Below, piece by piece: positions 20,386 to 29,067 of a DNA stretch of 29,963 bases. Within the stretch, counting starts at the first letter, position 1; each line of letters begins with the position of its first letter. Under the pieces are notes generated by a model that was given only the letters and a program-made list of their open reading frames with translations, did not search any database and was not told the origin of the DNA. Both the position numbers and the translations under genes were made by a program. The DNA comes from a virus. Location of the stretch: IMG/VR virus record IMGVR_UViG_3300002488_000043, positions 1-29,963 of that record; one strand, 5' to 3'.

Positions 20386-22752
20386 TTATGATTCCTTCTG
20401 TGGCGCTGCGTCGACACTCTCAATACCTTCTCCACCCACGTTGGGTGATCTTCTTTTCTTTTTCTTGTTCTTTCGCACTGATGGTGAAGTTTGCCATAAA
20501 CCACGAACTGTGGTTTCAAAACCTGCTGGTGATACTGTAGAACTCATACCCTGAGTTAGATAGTAACCACCCAATCCTAGCTTCGAAGCTATAGCAGTTC
20601 CTCCACGTCCTGGCATTGTTGGCACCAAGTAGAAATACGTACCAGGTCTAAAGTAATTATTTCCTATCAAAGTTAAATCTACGTTATATGGTTCCCATGC
20701 TCTAGAAAAAGCATCTCCACTCTCTTTTACAATTCTAGATGCAACAAGATTAGGATCATTCATTTTGTTAAAAGATGCATTTTTTAATAGACCTCTATCC
20801 TGACCTAGCCGAAGATGTACAATTCCTAAGTCTTTATCTTTGTTTAGCTTTCCATCAAAATCTGGACTAGGATCATTATTACTGGAGATTACTATGTAAT
20901 TGAATTCTGTTTTTGCTAAATCACCTGAAGCGTTTCTACTTCGAAGTTTGCCATCTATCGCTGAAACGCTTTTTATCCTACCAGTGGGTATCTTGTTACC
21001 ACCCACCATGCTCAAAAACGAAACTCTATTTGATGCGCCTTTAGATATCATGTCTAGTCCGTCAAAGCACTCTTTTCCAAAAGCGGGAGTTATCAATTCG
21101 GTCATCATTCTAGTTAAAAACCTACTAAATGTTATTTTGGTTGCAATTCTCTTAACAAAGTTTTCATGAAACCAGGCCGAGAATCTGCTCACGGATATTG
21201 GAATATCCGCCAAGCTGACAATCTCTTCTTTTCCAGTTTGAAAATTTTCATAAATCATGGTGCCCAGTATAATTTTAATTTTATACTTTTTCAATTGATA
21301 GTCCAAAGCACCTAAAACCCCCTCCATTAAATCCCCTAAGAAGATAAAGGGTATATGGGTTTTTCCGCTTTCAGATGACGGTCTATCTACTCCTGTTTTT
21401 AAAGACCCTCCAGAACTCTTACTTAATCCAAGAGCACCAAGAAGTGCCGCTGGACGTATGGGTGGCGCTTGTGGCAAAATACTTGGTTTTGATTTTCCTC
21501 CAGAAGGCGGTTTTTTTGATTTTGTTTTGTAGCTTCCATACGTTTCAAAATAATCCTCTAAATCATCCTGAGAAACAGCCAGATTATAAATTCTATCTAG
21601 TTTTTCTATGCTATTGAGAATTCTTTGATACCTCTCTGTCGTTCTGGACTTTATAAAAGAACTCCTATACAATCTAGCTGCTTTTTGTTTTGCCTGATCT
21701 GGATCAGATGCTAGTATATCTGAAATTTTTTCATCAGCTCCTGGAAATTCTTCGCCTAATGCAATTTGTAATTCAGAAAGACTGCCGTCAATTTCTGATA
21801 TTCTATACGCGCTATCAGCATCTTCGTAAAAAGCGATATCGCTTACTTCTTGAGATTCGCCAAAAATAGTTGAAAAAGATTTTGGCTTGGTGGCCTGTTG
21901 TATGTCTTTTGCTTTTTGAAAAGCTAAATCTCCAGCAATTTCAGCACCTGTAACTAATCCTTTGTCGTCATCAACGTCTTGTCTTGCCTCTTTTTCAGAA
22001 CCAGGGCCTGTTAAGTTTATTTTTTCTAAAGCACTATCTATTGCACCTATATAGGATAAGGTTAGTTTAAAACTTCCATCCTGATTAAATGAAAAATTAT
22101 GCTTTGTTAATGTCATGACAAGAGTTAAGGTGTCGCTTTCAATCGCCCTTCTCAGCGCAGGGCTTATTATACCTGTCATATTAGACGATGGGACACTCCA
22201 GCCCACAATCACTTTTGTTTCTGACGCTATTCCTTTCACTGGAGAGCGTAACAATAACCGCTCATAATGTGGGTCTTCAAAAACTCTAAGGCTATCACCA
22301 AAAAGAGTTAAATCTGCTCCGATTGTTTTACCGGCTGTAAAAGCATCTGTCCCTAGAAAATCAAAATCAAATTTTTTAATGCCAATGTTCCTACCTCTAG
22401 AGCCGGGATCTTCAAGTATTGATTTCAAATTCATAAAACCACCTTGAAATTTATATTCTTTTTGTGTTCTCTCTCCCTTCTTGTCGACATCTATTGAGAA
22501 AACTCTTATCTTTGGCACAAGGGCAGCTATCTGTGCACTTGTAAGTTCTGTTAACTTGTCAAAATCTTTAAACTTCAACAAACGGTTAACTGTTTGACTG
22601 TTAGATATACCACCCAAAGCTGTAAATTTCTGATATTTAGTTTTTTGATTTTGTTTAACTAAATCTGGTAGTCTTGCTACAAGATAGCATTGCTCTCTAA
22701 AAGCGTGTCTAGACTGTAGTAATTCATTTTCTTTTTTTTCTTTATTAGACAT
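20386..22752 (-). CDS. large baseplate/tail protein, hub candidate
   Basis: At 788 residues this is one of the largest proteins of the tail module. It is rich in beta-type segments, with a central Pro/Gly/Ser-rich linker (about residues 415-465) separating two halves. The second half contains VDLTLIGNNYFRPGTYFYLV and GLGGYYLTQGM, and the extreme C-terminus is Lys/Arg-rich (KNKKKKRRSP). Its place after the LysM-like gp53 homologue and tape measure fits a baseplate hub or wedge protein, but I cannot match it to a named T4 protein. The start has only a weak ribosome-binding site and lies 2 nt after the preceding stop, so coupled translation is likely. Confidence 0.6.
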   Translation of the reverse strand: MSNKEKKENELLQSRHAFREQCYLVARLPDLVKQNQKTKYQKFTALGGISNSQTVNRLLKFKDFDKLTELTSAQIAALVPKIRVFSIDVDKKGERTQKEYKFQGGFMNLKSILEDPGSRGRNIGIKKFDFDFLGTDAFTAGKTIGADLTLFGDSLRVFEDPHYERLLLRSPVKGIASETKVIVGWSVPSSNMTGIISPALRRAIESDTLTLVMTLTKHNFSFNQDGSFKLTLSYIGAIDSALEKINLTGPGSEKEARQDVDDDKGLVTGAEIAGDLAFQKAKDIQQATKPKSFSTIFGESQEVSDIAFYEDADSAYRISEIDGSLSELQIALGEEFPGADEKISDILASDPDQAKQKAARLYRSSFIKSRTTERYQRILNSIEKLDRIYNLAVSQDDLEDYFETYGSYKTKSKKPPSGGKSKPSILPQAPPIRPAALLGALGLSKSSGGSLKTGVDRPSSESGKTHIPFIFLGDLMEGVLGALDYQLKKYKIKIILGTMIYENFQTGKEEIVSLADIPISVSRFSAWFHENFVKRIATKITFSRFLTRMMTELITPAFGKECFDGLDMISKGASNRVSFLSMVGGNKIPTGRIKSVSAIDGKLRSRNASGDLAKTEFNYIVISSNNDPSPDFDGKLNKDKDLGIVHLRLGQDRGLLKNASFNKMNDPNLVASRIVKESGDAFSRAWEPYNVDLTLIGNNYFRPGTYFYLVPTMPGRGGTAIASKLGLGGYYLTQGMSSTVSPAGFETTVRGLWQTSPSVRKNKKKKRRSPNVGGEGIESVDAAPQKES

Positions 22753-22754
22753 TT

Positions 22755-23096
22755 TTACAACTCATAAAATGATATAATCTTTTCAAGAGGGAGAGGAACA
22801 TAAATCATATCTCCAATCTCAAGGTGACCATCAGTGGGGGTCTTATTAAACCATGCAATAACCCACCATAATTCAGCATCACCGTAAAAATCGTGAGCTA
22901 TTTTAAAAAATTTATCGCCTAATTGCCACCTGACGGGCTCCAAAGTAAGTTGTGATATTTCCTCTGGCGTCGGGTGTCTAAACTCCGCTGTCTCGTACAT
23001 TACAATTTCACTTACGTTTCTATTCTTAAACAAAGTCTTTTTGTATCTTCCAAGACTGTTGCGTAGTTTTCTTCTTCTTAAATATCTATCAGACAT
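22755..23096 (-). CDS. LysM-like baseplate wedge protein, T4 gp53 type
   Basis: The 113 residues end in a LysM-like fold: VRWQLGDKFFKIAHDFYGD, then LWWVIAWFNKTP, then LEIGDMIYVPLP. Gp53 of T4-like phages has the same GD...YGDxxLWWVIAxxN...GDxIxIP pattern and joins the baseplate wedges around the hub. The basic N-terminus (RYLRRRKLRNSLGRYKK) may contact neighbouring subunits. It is 9 nt after the preceding gene without a canonical ribosome-binding site. A cell-wall hydrolase role is unlikely, since no catalytic domain accompanies the LysM-like part. Confidence 0.75.
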   Translation of the reverse strand: MSDRYLRRRKLRNSLGRYKKTLFKNRNVSEIVMYETAEFRHPTPEEISQLTLEPVRWQLGDKFFKIAHDFYGDAELWWVIAWFNKTPTDGHLEIGDMIYVPLPLEKIISFYEL

Positions 23097-23105
23097 AATT
23101 TATAT

Positions 23106-23939
23106 TTACCCGTCCATGAATGGCCTAAGTGCAATGATTGCCTGGGCATTACCTATGTTTCTATTTGTTTTAGATTTAGTTTTTCTGCCCTCCCTTTTAA
23201 ACAAGCCCTGTTTGCAAGTCGAGTGTGGACCAGTTAATTTGTGCTGTCCATATGGAAATTTATCATTTTTTGCCATCCACGCATTACTACTCTCCTTCCA
23301 GCCTAATTCATGTGTGTGCAAAACTGTGATTTGACAACTCACTGAATATTCTTTTGGTAAAAGGGTGCCTGGGCTTGGGCAAAAGAAGCCTTGATCTAAG
23401 TTTGGAGTTAGCGTAAACCCGTTTATCGCTCCCAGCAAGCCAGAATCAATAGCTGCAGGGCTGGGTGATCCAGCACTATTAGCATCTAATATTAAATTTG
23501 TAAATTTAACTCTCATAAGAGGCGATGCATTCATTGTTGGAGAACCAGCATTATTTTCTTTCTGTCTATCTTTATATGTTGGATAAAGCATGCTGGAGAG
23601 GTGTTCAAATTTGTGTAGATTTTTCTCTGCTTCGTGCTCGTCTGTAGATACCACAGTCCAACCAAGAGAAATTTTTCGTTGAGTGTTTTGGAAAGTCATT
23701 ATTGGATCCATTCTACCATAAACGCTTTCCTCGCTCCAGTTTGAAGTGAAAGAATCTGCAAATTCTGTGATAAAGGCGGCAAAATCAACACATTTGCCGG
23801 TTGCAACGTGAACAAAATCTATCATCCAGAGTTGAGAATTAACAAAGAGGTTTTCAGCTGCGTCGACGTAGCCTGTTTTCTTGTTATCTCCGCCGTGACC
23901 AACTTCGTTTAGTGAACTGTTCGCGTTTTCTGATGCCAT
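23106..23939 (-). CDS. baseplate / tail-tube initiator-like protein
   Basis: The 277 residues directly follow the tape measure, the position held in T4 by the tube cap and tube initiator genes (48 and 54). The segment SVYGRMDPIMTFQNTQRKIS followed by LGWTVVS is shared, as far as I recall, by tail-tube-like baseplate proteins of contractile phages, where it forms the tube fold. The N-terminus is polar (ASENANSSLNEVGHGGDNKK), and the C-terminus is basic. AGGAG lies 9 nt before the ATG and overlaps the end of the tape measure gene. Confidence in a virion role is good; the gp48/gp54 label is tentative. Confidence 0.6.
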   Translation of the reverse strand: MASENANSSLNEVGHGGDNKKTGYVDAAENLFVNSQLWMIDFVHVATGKCVDFAAFITEFADSFTSNWSEESVYGRMDPIMTFQNTQRKISLGWTVVSTDEHEAEKNLHKFEHLSSMLYPTYKDRQKENNAGSPTMNASPLMRVKFTNLILDANSAGSPSPAAIDSGLLGAINGFTLTPNLDQGFFCPSPGTLLPKEYSVSCQITVLHTHELGWKESSNAWMAKNDKFPYGQHKLTGPHSTCKQGLFKREGRKTKSKTNRNIGNAQAIIALRPFMDG

Positions 23940-23951
23940 TTTCTATTTCTC

Positions 23952-26912
23952 CTAAAAAGCATACGTGTCATTTATAGCCCGGGCTATCTCTCGACCGTTT
24001 ATTTCAACAACTGTATCTCCACTAGCATTCTTATTAACTAGCTCCGCCAATAATTCTACCATCTTTCCTAGTTTTTTATCTATTAAGCCACCTTCTTTTG
24101 CTCCAACTACTTGATCAGATGAGTTTGGCTTAATCACGGTAAAATCATCTGCTGTTATAGTTGTAGCTTTCACTTTCCCCATTCTTACCCCATATTCTCG
24201 GCGGGCTTTCGCCATTATGGATGCTTTTCGAGGACCACTTGGCACTTTTCCAGTTGCTTCATACATGGCTCTTATCTTATCTTGCGCTGCTTTGTCTTCA
24301 GGTGAGCCCTTAAAATCCATGCCCACAGTGCCGTCAAATATGGTCCTGGTCGCAGGAGGTGATGGAGGCGTTATTGTCTGCTCTGCTACAGCAGGGGCCG
24401 CAGGTGCAGCAGGAGCCGCAGGTGCAGCAGGAACTGGAGCGGAAGCGGGTGGTGCTATTGTTTTCTTTACTGGCGCTGGAGGCTTTATAGCTTTTATCGT
24501 TTTTTTAACTGGAGCAGGAGCAGGAGCGGGTGCAGGAGCGGGTGCTGGTGCCGGTGCTGCTATTGTAGCTGGAGCTGCAGGTGGCGGTGCTGGAGCTGCT
24601 ATTGTAGCTGGAGCTGGTGCTGGAGGTCCAACGGGAACACCCGCAGGGATAGGGTTCAATTGTACGGGACCTCTACCGCCCGCAAGAGAATCTTTTATCA
24701 TGGAGAAGGTGTTTTTTAATCCTGATCCAATGTCATCAGTCAATCGATCAACATCTTCACCAATGATGGTGCCAGCATCATTCCATATCTCTGCAAGGTT
24801 GTTGAGGGTGCCGGTTGTGACCGCTTTCTGGTCTTCTTTGGCTTTTTCTACATCTTCTGGATTGTCAAAAAGACTTATACCTGTAAAGTCCTTTATAAAG
24901 TTATTAATTCCCTCTAACTTATCGTAAAAGAATTGTACAGACGTTTCACCAATTTTAAAACTCGCAACAAAAAGGCCGACAGCAGCACTTAATTTTGTAA
25001 AGAGTGGCAACATAGGCGCTAGCGCAGATGTGATGGATCCAACAATACTCACGGCGCCTGTAAACAGTTTTGTAATGCCGGCCCACAAAAATTTAACTGA
25101 GGTGATTGGCTTCATTAGCGCAAAAGTTGCCGCTGTCAAAGAGGCAATACCTGCTCCAGCTGTTGTTATAGCTGCTGTAATTGTGCCAAAAGTATCATCC
25201 ATAAAATCATACAAGTCTCTAAAGAAGCCTATAACAGCTGCAACGCCTCTACTTAACGTAAACATTGTCCCTATGATATCTGTTGCTATAGCCTTTATCT
25301 CTATCATTGCGCTTTGTGAATCACCACCAAAGGCAGCTTTCATTGCCCGGGCAGCGATATCCTGCAATGCACGGGAGAACTGTTCCATAACACTTAGGTT
25401 ACTCATTATCTGTTTATTTAAATCTTGTTGCGTTTTTGCTGGGTCGTCTGCAGCTGCTTGGGCCATGGCTTCCTCAATACTACCAGCGGAAGTATTCATA
25501 ATTTTGCCAAGTTGCTCAACATCCATACCAATTGCACTTGCAATGCCTCTTCTTTGAAACTTGTCCATTTGATCAAACGTTAAGCCTTGAGCATCTAGTG
25601 TTGACTTTAACATTTCTAATCTTTCAGATTCTGTGGCTCCTAACAATTCCGTTGCATTTAAGAATGGCCCTCCTAACAAAGCATTTAGTTTACCAGCTGC
25701 AGTGGCAGATCCCTCAAAGCTATCAAACTGTTCTCCTAGTGTAGAAGTTAGCTTACCAACGTCCATATCTAGCACCTTAGAAGCCGCTGCAAGGCGTTTA
25801 AACTCTACAACCATACCTCGACCTAGGGATGCTAATTGCGTCCTTGCATTCGCGAATTCTCCGATGAATTCTGCTGGTGGTCGACCCATGTCCTGTGCCA
25901 GAGTTACTAGTTCGCGAGAGACCTCTTCTGCTTGCTGTGGAAGCATTCCTAAACTACTTATTAAAAATCCCTGAGAAGTTGCAGCGTCCCGTGTACTGAC
26001 CCCTAGTTGTTCAAACAGGGCGTTAGCCGAGACCAGAGTATTCCTATCTGCATCTGCTAAATCAGAAAAACCCTTGAAAGAGCCCTGTAAGGCAACAATT
26101 GATGATTCTAAGTTTTCAGAACTTGCTATCAATGTTGTGAAGCCTGTTGAAAGATCAGCAGCCATAAAGCCCATATTTTCAAGACCAGTAGATTGAAACA
26201 ATGCCGAGTTTAATTTATCTACTCTAAAAGCAGTTTCGACAATTTGTGTTGTGAGTGCGCCAAAAAGGGACAAAGGGTTCAGGAGTGTTCTTGTCATCCC
26301 CTTTCCAAAGCCCATTGCTATTTTACTTAATCCCTCAAGGGCATCACCATTCTTCATTAAGCCCGTTAACATGCCTGAAAAGCCTTGGGACGATACGCCA
26401 AAAGCTCCAGCTAAATTATCTGCTAAACCCTTGCCATAATCGGCAGAAGATTCTAAAAGCTGATTTGCCTCCGTCAGAAGCTTGACTGTCTTTTGTAGTT
26501 GCTTGTTGTTTTTTTCAGTGCCTTGGATAAAGCTTGTTAAAAATTCAAAACGTTGTCGTTCTGCCTCAGTTATAACTTCACCAGTAGCCCGTCTTTGCAA
26601 AAGGACATCTAGCTCTTGCCTAGCTATCGATACTCTTCTTTCGCCTAGCCTTAAATCCTCTAACTTTGTTTGCAATTGCCTGTTTTCATCATCGACCATG
26701 GACTTGGCAAGTTCCGCTCTCTGTTCTTCAATTTGAAGTAATCTATTGGTTCGATTTTCTATCTCTGCGATGCCGTCTGTTGTGGTGGGGCTAGCTGCAA
26801 CGGCGGCGGCTGCTTCGGATAATAGGCGAGCTAGTTCTCTTAAGTCTGCATCACTAGCAGAGCCGGCTCTAAGGCTTCTTAAAAGTTCTTCTATTCTTCT
26901 TGCATCAGCCAT
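23952..26912 (-). CDS. tail tape measure protein
   Basis: At 986 residues this is the longest gene of the tail module, between tube and baseplate genes. The N-terminal 170 residues are helical coiled coil (RRIEELLRSLRAG, QRAELAKSMVDDENRQLQTK). The middle has the small-residue helices of tape measures. Hydrophobic stretches at about 567-650 (AAITTAGAGIASLTAATFAL, GAVSIVGSITSALAPMLPLF) could cross the host membrane. Residues about 750-850 are a Pro/Ala-rich linker, followed by a compact C-terminal part ending INDTYAF. At roughly 1.5 angstrom per residue it would set a tail near 140-150 nm (inference). AGGAG is 12 nt before the ATG, a long spacing. The extended antisense frames here are composition artefacts. 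Confidence 0.88.
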   Translation of the reverse strand: MADARRIEELLRSLRAGSASDADLRELARLLSEAAAAVAASPTTTDGIAEIENRTNRLLQIEEQRAELAKSMVDDENRQLQTKLEDLRLGERRVSIARQELDVLLQRRATGEVITEAERQRFEFLTSFIQGTEKNNKQLQKTVKLLTEANQLLESSADYGKGLADNLAGAFGVSSQGFSGMLTGLMKNGDALEGLSKIAMGFGKGMTRTLLNPLSLFGALTTQIVETAFRVDKLNSALFQSTGLENMGFMAADLSTGFTTLIASSENLESSIVALQGSFKGFSDLADADRNTLVSANALFEQLGVSTRDAATSQGFLISSLGMLPQQAEEVSRELVTLAQDMGRPPAEFIGEFANARTQLASLGRGMVVEFKRLAAASKVLDMDVGKLTSTLGEQFDSFEGSATAAGKLNALLGGPFLNATELLGATESERLEMLKSTLDAQGLTFDQMDKFQRRGIASAIGMDVEQLGKIMNTSAGSIEEAMAQAAADDPAKTQQDLNKQIMSNLSVMEQFSRALQDIAARAMKAAFGGDSQSAMIEIKAIATDIIGTMFTLSRGVAAVIGFFRDLYDFMDDTFGTITAAITTAGAGIASLTAATFALMKPITSVKFLWAGITKLFTGAVSIVGSITSALAPMLPLFTKLSAAVGLFVASFKIGETSVQFFYDKLEGINNFIKDFTGISLFDNPEDVEKAKEDQKAVTTGTLNNLAEIWNDAGTIIGEDVDRLTDDIGSGLKNTFSMIKDSLAGGRGPVQLNPIPAGVPVGPPAPAPATIAAPAPPPAAPATIAAPAPAPAPAPAPAPAPVKKTIKAIKPPAPVKKTIAPPASAPVPAAPAAPAAPAAPAVAEQTITPPSPPATRTIFDGTVGMDFKGSPEDKAAQDKIRAMYEATGKVPSGPRKASIMAKARREYGVRMGKVKATTITADDFTVIKPNSSDQVVGAKEGGLIDKKLGKMVELLAELVNKNASGDTVVEINGREIARAINDTYAF
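24360..24640 (-). repeat. Pro/Ala-coding minisatellite-like tract in the tape measure gene
   Basis: Low-complexity tract with direct repeats: a 21-nt unit occurs at 24556-24576 and 24595-24615 (offset 39 nt). GCAGGTGCAGCAGGA also recurs near 24400-24435. It encodes repeated APATIAAPAP, a run of Ala-Pro pairs and two PAPVKKTI units. Such tracts change length by slippage. Confidence 0.8.
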
Positions 26913-26927
26913 TCAGAATGTCAACTC

Positions 26928-27242
26928 CTATTTGAATGGCCAGATCATTCCAGTATCTTTTTCAAATTTACTGACCGCCTGGTCCAGGACGTGCTTGCTT
27001 CTATATGTAGCGGCATTATTTAAGCCGTTGTTGTTGAAAGAGGTTATATATCTTTTTTCAGCTGATAAAGCGCGCATAAAACTATCAAATTGCGATTTGG
27101 TGCCTTTAACTCTAACCGGTAAATAACTACCCCTAAATAAAGCATTTAATAATAACTTTATTCCGGTGCCCATGGCTGTTAAATAGCTTTCATTTAAAGA
27201 TTGAGTTAAATCGATAACAATTTCTTGTTCTTGATCAGACAA
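26928..27242 (-). CDS. small tail-module protein of unknown function (104 aa), TTG start
   Basis: Not recognised. The 104 residues have an acidic N-terminus (SDQEQEIVIDLTQSLN), a hydrophobic helix (AMGTGIKLLLNALF) and a polar C-terminal half. The frame has no ATG before residue 24; the TTG at 27242 has GGAG 8 nt upstream and is the best start. It lies between the terminator at 27291-27321 and the tape measure gene, 15 nt before the latter, so it may be a tape-measure partner or assembly chaperone (inference from position). Confidence 0.55.
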   Translation of the reverse strand: MSDQEQEIVIDLTQSLNESYLTAMGTGIKLLLNALFRGSYLPVRVKGTKSQFDSFMRALSAEKRYITSFNNNGLNNAATYRSKHVLDQAVSKFEKDTGMIWPFK

Positions 27243-27290
27243 AGTTTGGTCTCCAAATACAATACTCTACGTAAATAGTCTCTACAAAGC

Positions 27291-27321
27291 AAAATAGGGC
27301 TGCGAAAACACAACCCTATTT
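27291..27321 (-). terminator. strong hairpin terminator in the tail operon
   Basis: On the minus strand AAATAGGGTTGTG, loop TTTT, CGCAGCCCTATTT form a 13-bp stem including two G-U pairs, then TTTTGCTTTG. The G-U pairs become C-A mismatches on the plus strand, so the hairpin is built for minus-strand transcripts. It starts 4 bp after the stop of the 65-residue gene. Confidence 0.75.
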
Positions 27322-27325
27322 AAGT

Positions 27326-27523
27326 TCATTTTTTGCGATTTGCTTTTTCCATTGCTTGTCGCTCATCATCAAATTGTTTTACTAGTCTCCTAAGAAACCA
27401 TCTTCTTATCTGGATGGGCAAATTATAGGCCTCGTAAAAGCCCCATCCACCATGCTGTTTAAGTAAGAAAAACTCCTCATAAACAGTCTGAATATACGAG
27501 TTATCCAGGCCAAAAAAACTCAC
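27326..27523 (-). CDS. small tail-assembly protein candidate (65 aa), overlapping the gp26-like gene
   Basis: The 65 residues (FFGLDNSYIQTVYEEFFLL, GGWGFYEAYNLPIQIRRWFL, then a basic-charged helix) resemble the short proteins found beside tape measure genes, which are often assembly chaperones. The only start is GTG at 27523, with GGAGG 12 nt upstream, which is a long spacing. The first codons overlap the last 23 nt of the gp26-like gene, and a run of seven T (27518-27512) lies in the overlap. A +1 or -2 ribosomal shift there would fuse the two products. A strong terminator follows immediately. Confidence 0.55.
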   Translation of the reverse strand: MSFFGLDNSYIQTVYEEFFLLKQHGGWGFYEAYNLPIQIRRWFLRRLVKQFDDERQAMEKANRKK

Positions 27524-28364
27524 CCGTTATAGGCACCTCCATTTCCGTTGTGTATCCACAATGTGGGCACTCCACGGCTTGGGACAGCTCCAAATTAGGA
27601 ACTGCATCTTGGTATGCTAGTCTAAGAAATCTAGAATCTAGCGCGGGCATGTTATCTACAAATTCAGATATTTGGGATCGATCATCAACTCCATTGATAC
27701 TAACAATCATCCTCTTAAACATATCAGTCAACTGAGAGCTTGGCAAATTATTTTTAACTTTCATCAATCTAGCTTTTGCCATTTGGTTTTCATCTCTACC
27801 ATTTAAAGGTCGAAACTCAACCATAAAACCTGTCTTTGGTAATTCGATTTGCAAGCTACCATTTTCTGTGATATTAAAAGAACCTTCTTCTGTTTCGTTC
27901 TTATAATACTGCTCATAGTCACCTAGGTCAAATTCATTATCATGAGTTTCACCACAAGATGGACAAGTTACATTAACTTCATAAGCTCTGCCATAGCCTG
28001 TAACTCTGGCAGCGACTAGAAGTGCATTTCTGTCACCGATCAATAAATCAGTTGGATTGATCGTTTTGTCGAGGATAATGTTTTCTAGCATTCTATCGAT
28101 TGCAACCCCTTTCTTCAACAACGAAGGAGAAGTAAGAATATCTTCATCCTTAGCTGTCATAAACTTAATCTCAATTGATTCTCTACCACTCAAAGTGCTA
28201 TTCTTGGGATAGAACATACCTTTTGATGGAAGATCCACGATTTCAGTGGGCATTGAGAAGTTTAGAAGAGAAGACTGTCCTGGCCCCTGAGTGGGGCCTG
28301 GGACGGGATTTTGCTCGGGAATGGCAGAAACGTTTTTTCGACGCGTATCGTTTCTATTAGCCAA
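27501..28364 (-). CDS. T4 gp26-like baseplate protein (or tail assembly chaperone) with zinc-ribbon Cys pairs
   Basis: The 287 residues contain MPTEIVDLPSKGMFYP, then ESIEIKFMTAKDEDILTSPS and ALLVAARVTGYGRAYEV, the core pattern of the T4 baseplate family (PF12322) as I know it. Two CxxC pairs (CPSC in the middle and CPHC near the end) suggest a zinc ribbon. The start is TTG at 28364: an in-frame TAA lies just upstream, and GAGG sits 8 nt before it. The Pro/Gly-rich N-terminus is probably flexible. Its position between tube and tape measure is also where tail assembly chaperones are encoded, so that role is an alternative. It overlaps the 65-residue gene by 23 nt. Confidence 0.65.
   Translation of the reverse strand: MANRNDTRRKNVSAIPEQNPVPGPTQGPGQSSLLNFSMPTEIVDLPSKGMFYPKNSTLSGRESIEIKFMTAKDEDILTSPSLLKKGVAIDRMLENIILDKTINPTDLLIGDRNALLVAARVTGYGRAYEVNVTCPSCGETHDNEFDLGDYEQYYKNETEEGSFNITENGSLQIELPKTGFMVEFRPLNGRDENQMAKARLMKVKNNLPSSQLTDMFKRMIVSINGVDDRSQISEFVDNMPALDSRFLRLAYQDAVPNLELSQAVECPHCGYTTEMEVPITGEFFWPG
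27512..27518 (-). other. T7 run, possible programmed frameshift site
   Basis: Minus-strand GAGTTTTTTTGG near the end of the gp26-like frame (GAG TTT TTT TGG). The 65-residue frame reads AGT TTT TTT GGC, reached by a +1 or -2 shift. A TAA in the second frame two codons before its GTG means a shift must occur in or after this run. Confidence 0.3.
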
Positions 28365-28448
28365 TTTTTAAACCTCACTTTCTTAAAATAAACTTAAACA
28401 AAACAACAATAACACGTTTCCGCATTAAATTAAAATTAACTTCTACCC
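28365..28448 (-). other. 84-bp AT-rich leader between tail tube and gp26-like genes
   Basis: No ORF, strong hairpin or convincing sigma70 promoter is visible. It holds TATTGT (28411-28406 on the minus strand), also present in two other tail-gene leaders, and the GAGG ribosome-binding site for the TTG start. Confidence 0.4.
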
Positions 28449-29048
28449 TTATTCGTTCCGATTGCCGCGAAGGTCAAAGGTTCTATCAGCAGTTATATCA
28501 ACTCGACCAGGTGCACCGCCGACTCCAGTCAAAGCTGCCCAATCATACCTAAAGGTTACTTCTAGGTTATTAATCTCTTCACTCTCATAATCCAACTCAT
28601 CAAAGCTAATACTTTTTATCCATGGATTATAAAGCTTCCATTCCTCTAGGGGTTTACCATCAGCATCAATTTGCTGAATATAAATTGCGCCGCCCACTGC
28701 TTCAACTGCACGTTGTTTCGAGATGGTTAACACGTTGCCAAGCGAGCGCTCATCGGTCAAAAAATTATGAGGAGAGACATATCCAGAATCTTTTAAAAGC
28801 TTCATCATGGTGGCTGAAGCGTCAGGATTTACAGGATCGGCCAAGGTCATGGTGATTTCATTCCACTCAACTCTACCTGGGTAGTAAAACTTATAATTAA
28901 CAAAGGTGTGTTCTGCTTCCGTAATAGAAATCGCAGGCTTAGTAACCTTCTTCAATATCCACTGTGGAATGCCTCTAAAACTTAAAAGCCACCTAAACTT
29001 TCTCTTTGGTTCTACACTAAAGTCTGACCAAAATCCTTCTAAAGCCAT
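28449..29048 (-). CDS. tail tube protein, T4 gp19 family
   Basis: Forms the inner tube of the contractile tail. The 199 residues contain FSVEPKRKFRWLLSFRG, then KPAISITEAEHTFVNYKFYY, PGRVEWNEITMTLADPVNPD and WIKSISFDELDYESEEINNL, followed by EVTFRYDWA. This is the order seen in gp19-type tube proteins. Start: the ATG at 29048 has AGGAGG 9 nt upstream; an in-frame TTG at 29054 is too close to that site and is rejected. It follows the sheath gene after a 66-bp gap containing a hairpin, the usual sheath-then-tube order. Confidence 0.88.
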   Translation of the reverse strand: MALEGFWSDFSVEPKRKFRWLLSFRGIPQWILKKVTKPAISITEAEHTFVNYKFYYPGRVEWNEITMTLADPVNPDASATMMKLLKDSGYVSPHNFLTDERSLGNVLTISKQRAVEAVGGAIYIQQIDADGKPLEEWKLYNPWIKSISFDELDYESEEINNLEVTFRYDWAALTGVGGAPGRVDITADRTFDLRGNRNE

Positions 29049-29067
29049 TATCAAGATCCTCCTAAAT

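Noticed and set aside
22755-23096. LysM domain as evidence of an endolysin
   Set aside because: There is no catalytic domain, and the pattern and position fit the gp53 baseplate wedge protein.
24217-24927. Plus-strand 236-codon Gly/Ala-rich ORF
   Set aside because: It is antisense to the Pro/Ala linker of the tape measure gene; GC-rich repeat composition removes stop codons. No ribosome-binding site or family match.
25030-25974. Long plus-strand ORFs opposite the tape measure gene
   Set aside because: Compositional shadows of a long Ala-rich coding sequence; every supported gene is on the minus strand.
27242-27290. Promoter after the 27291-27321 terminator
   Set aside because: TTGTAG-N17-TATTGT matches consensus at too few positions to call in AT-rich DNA.
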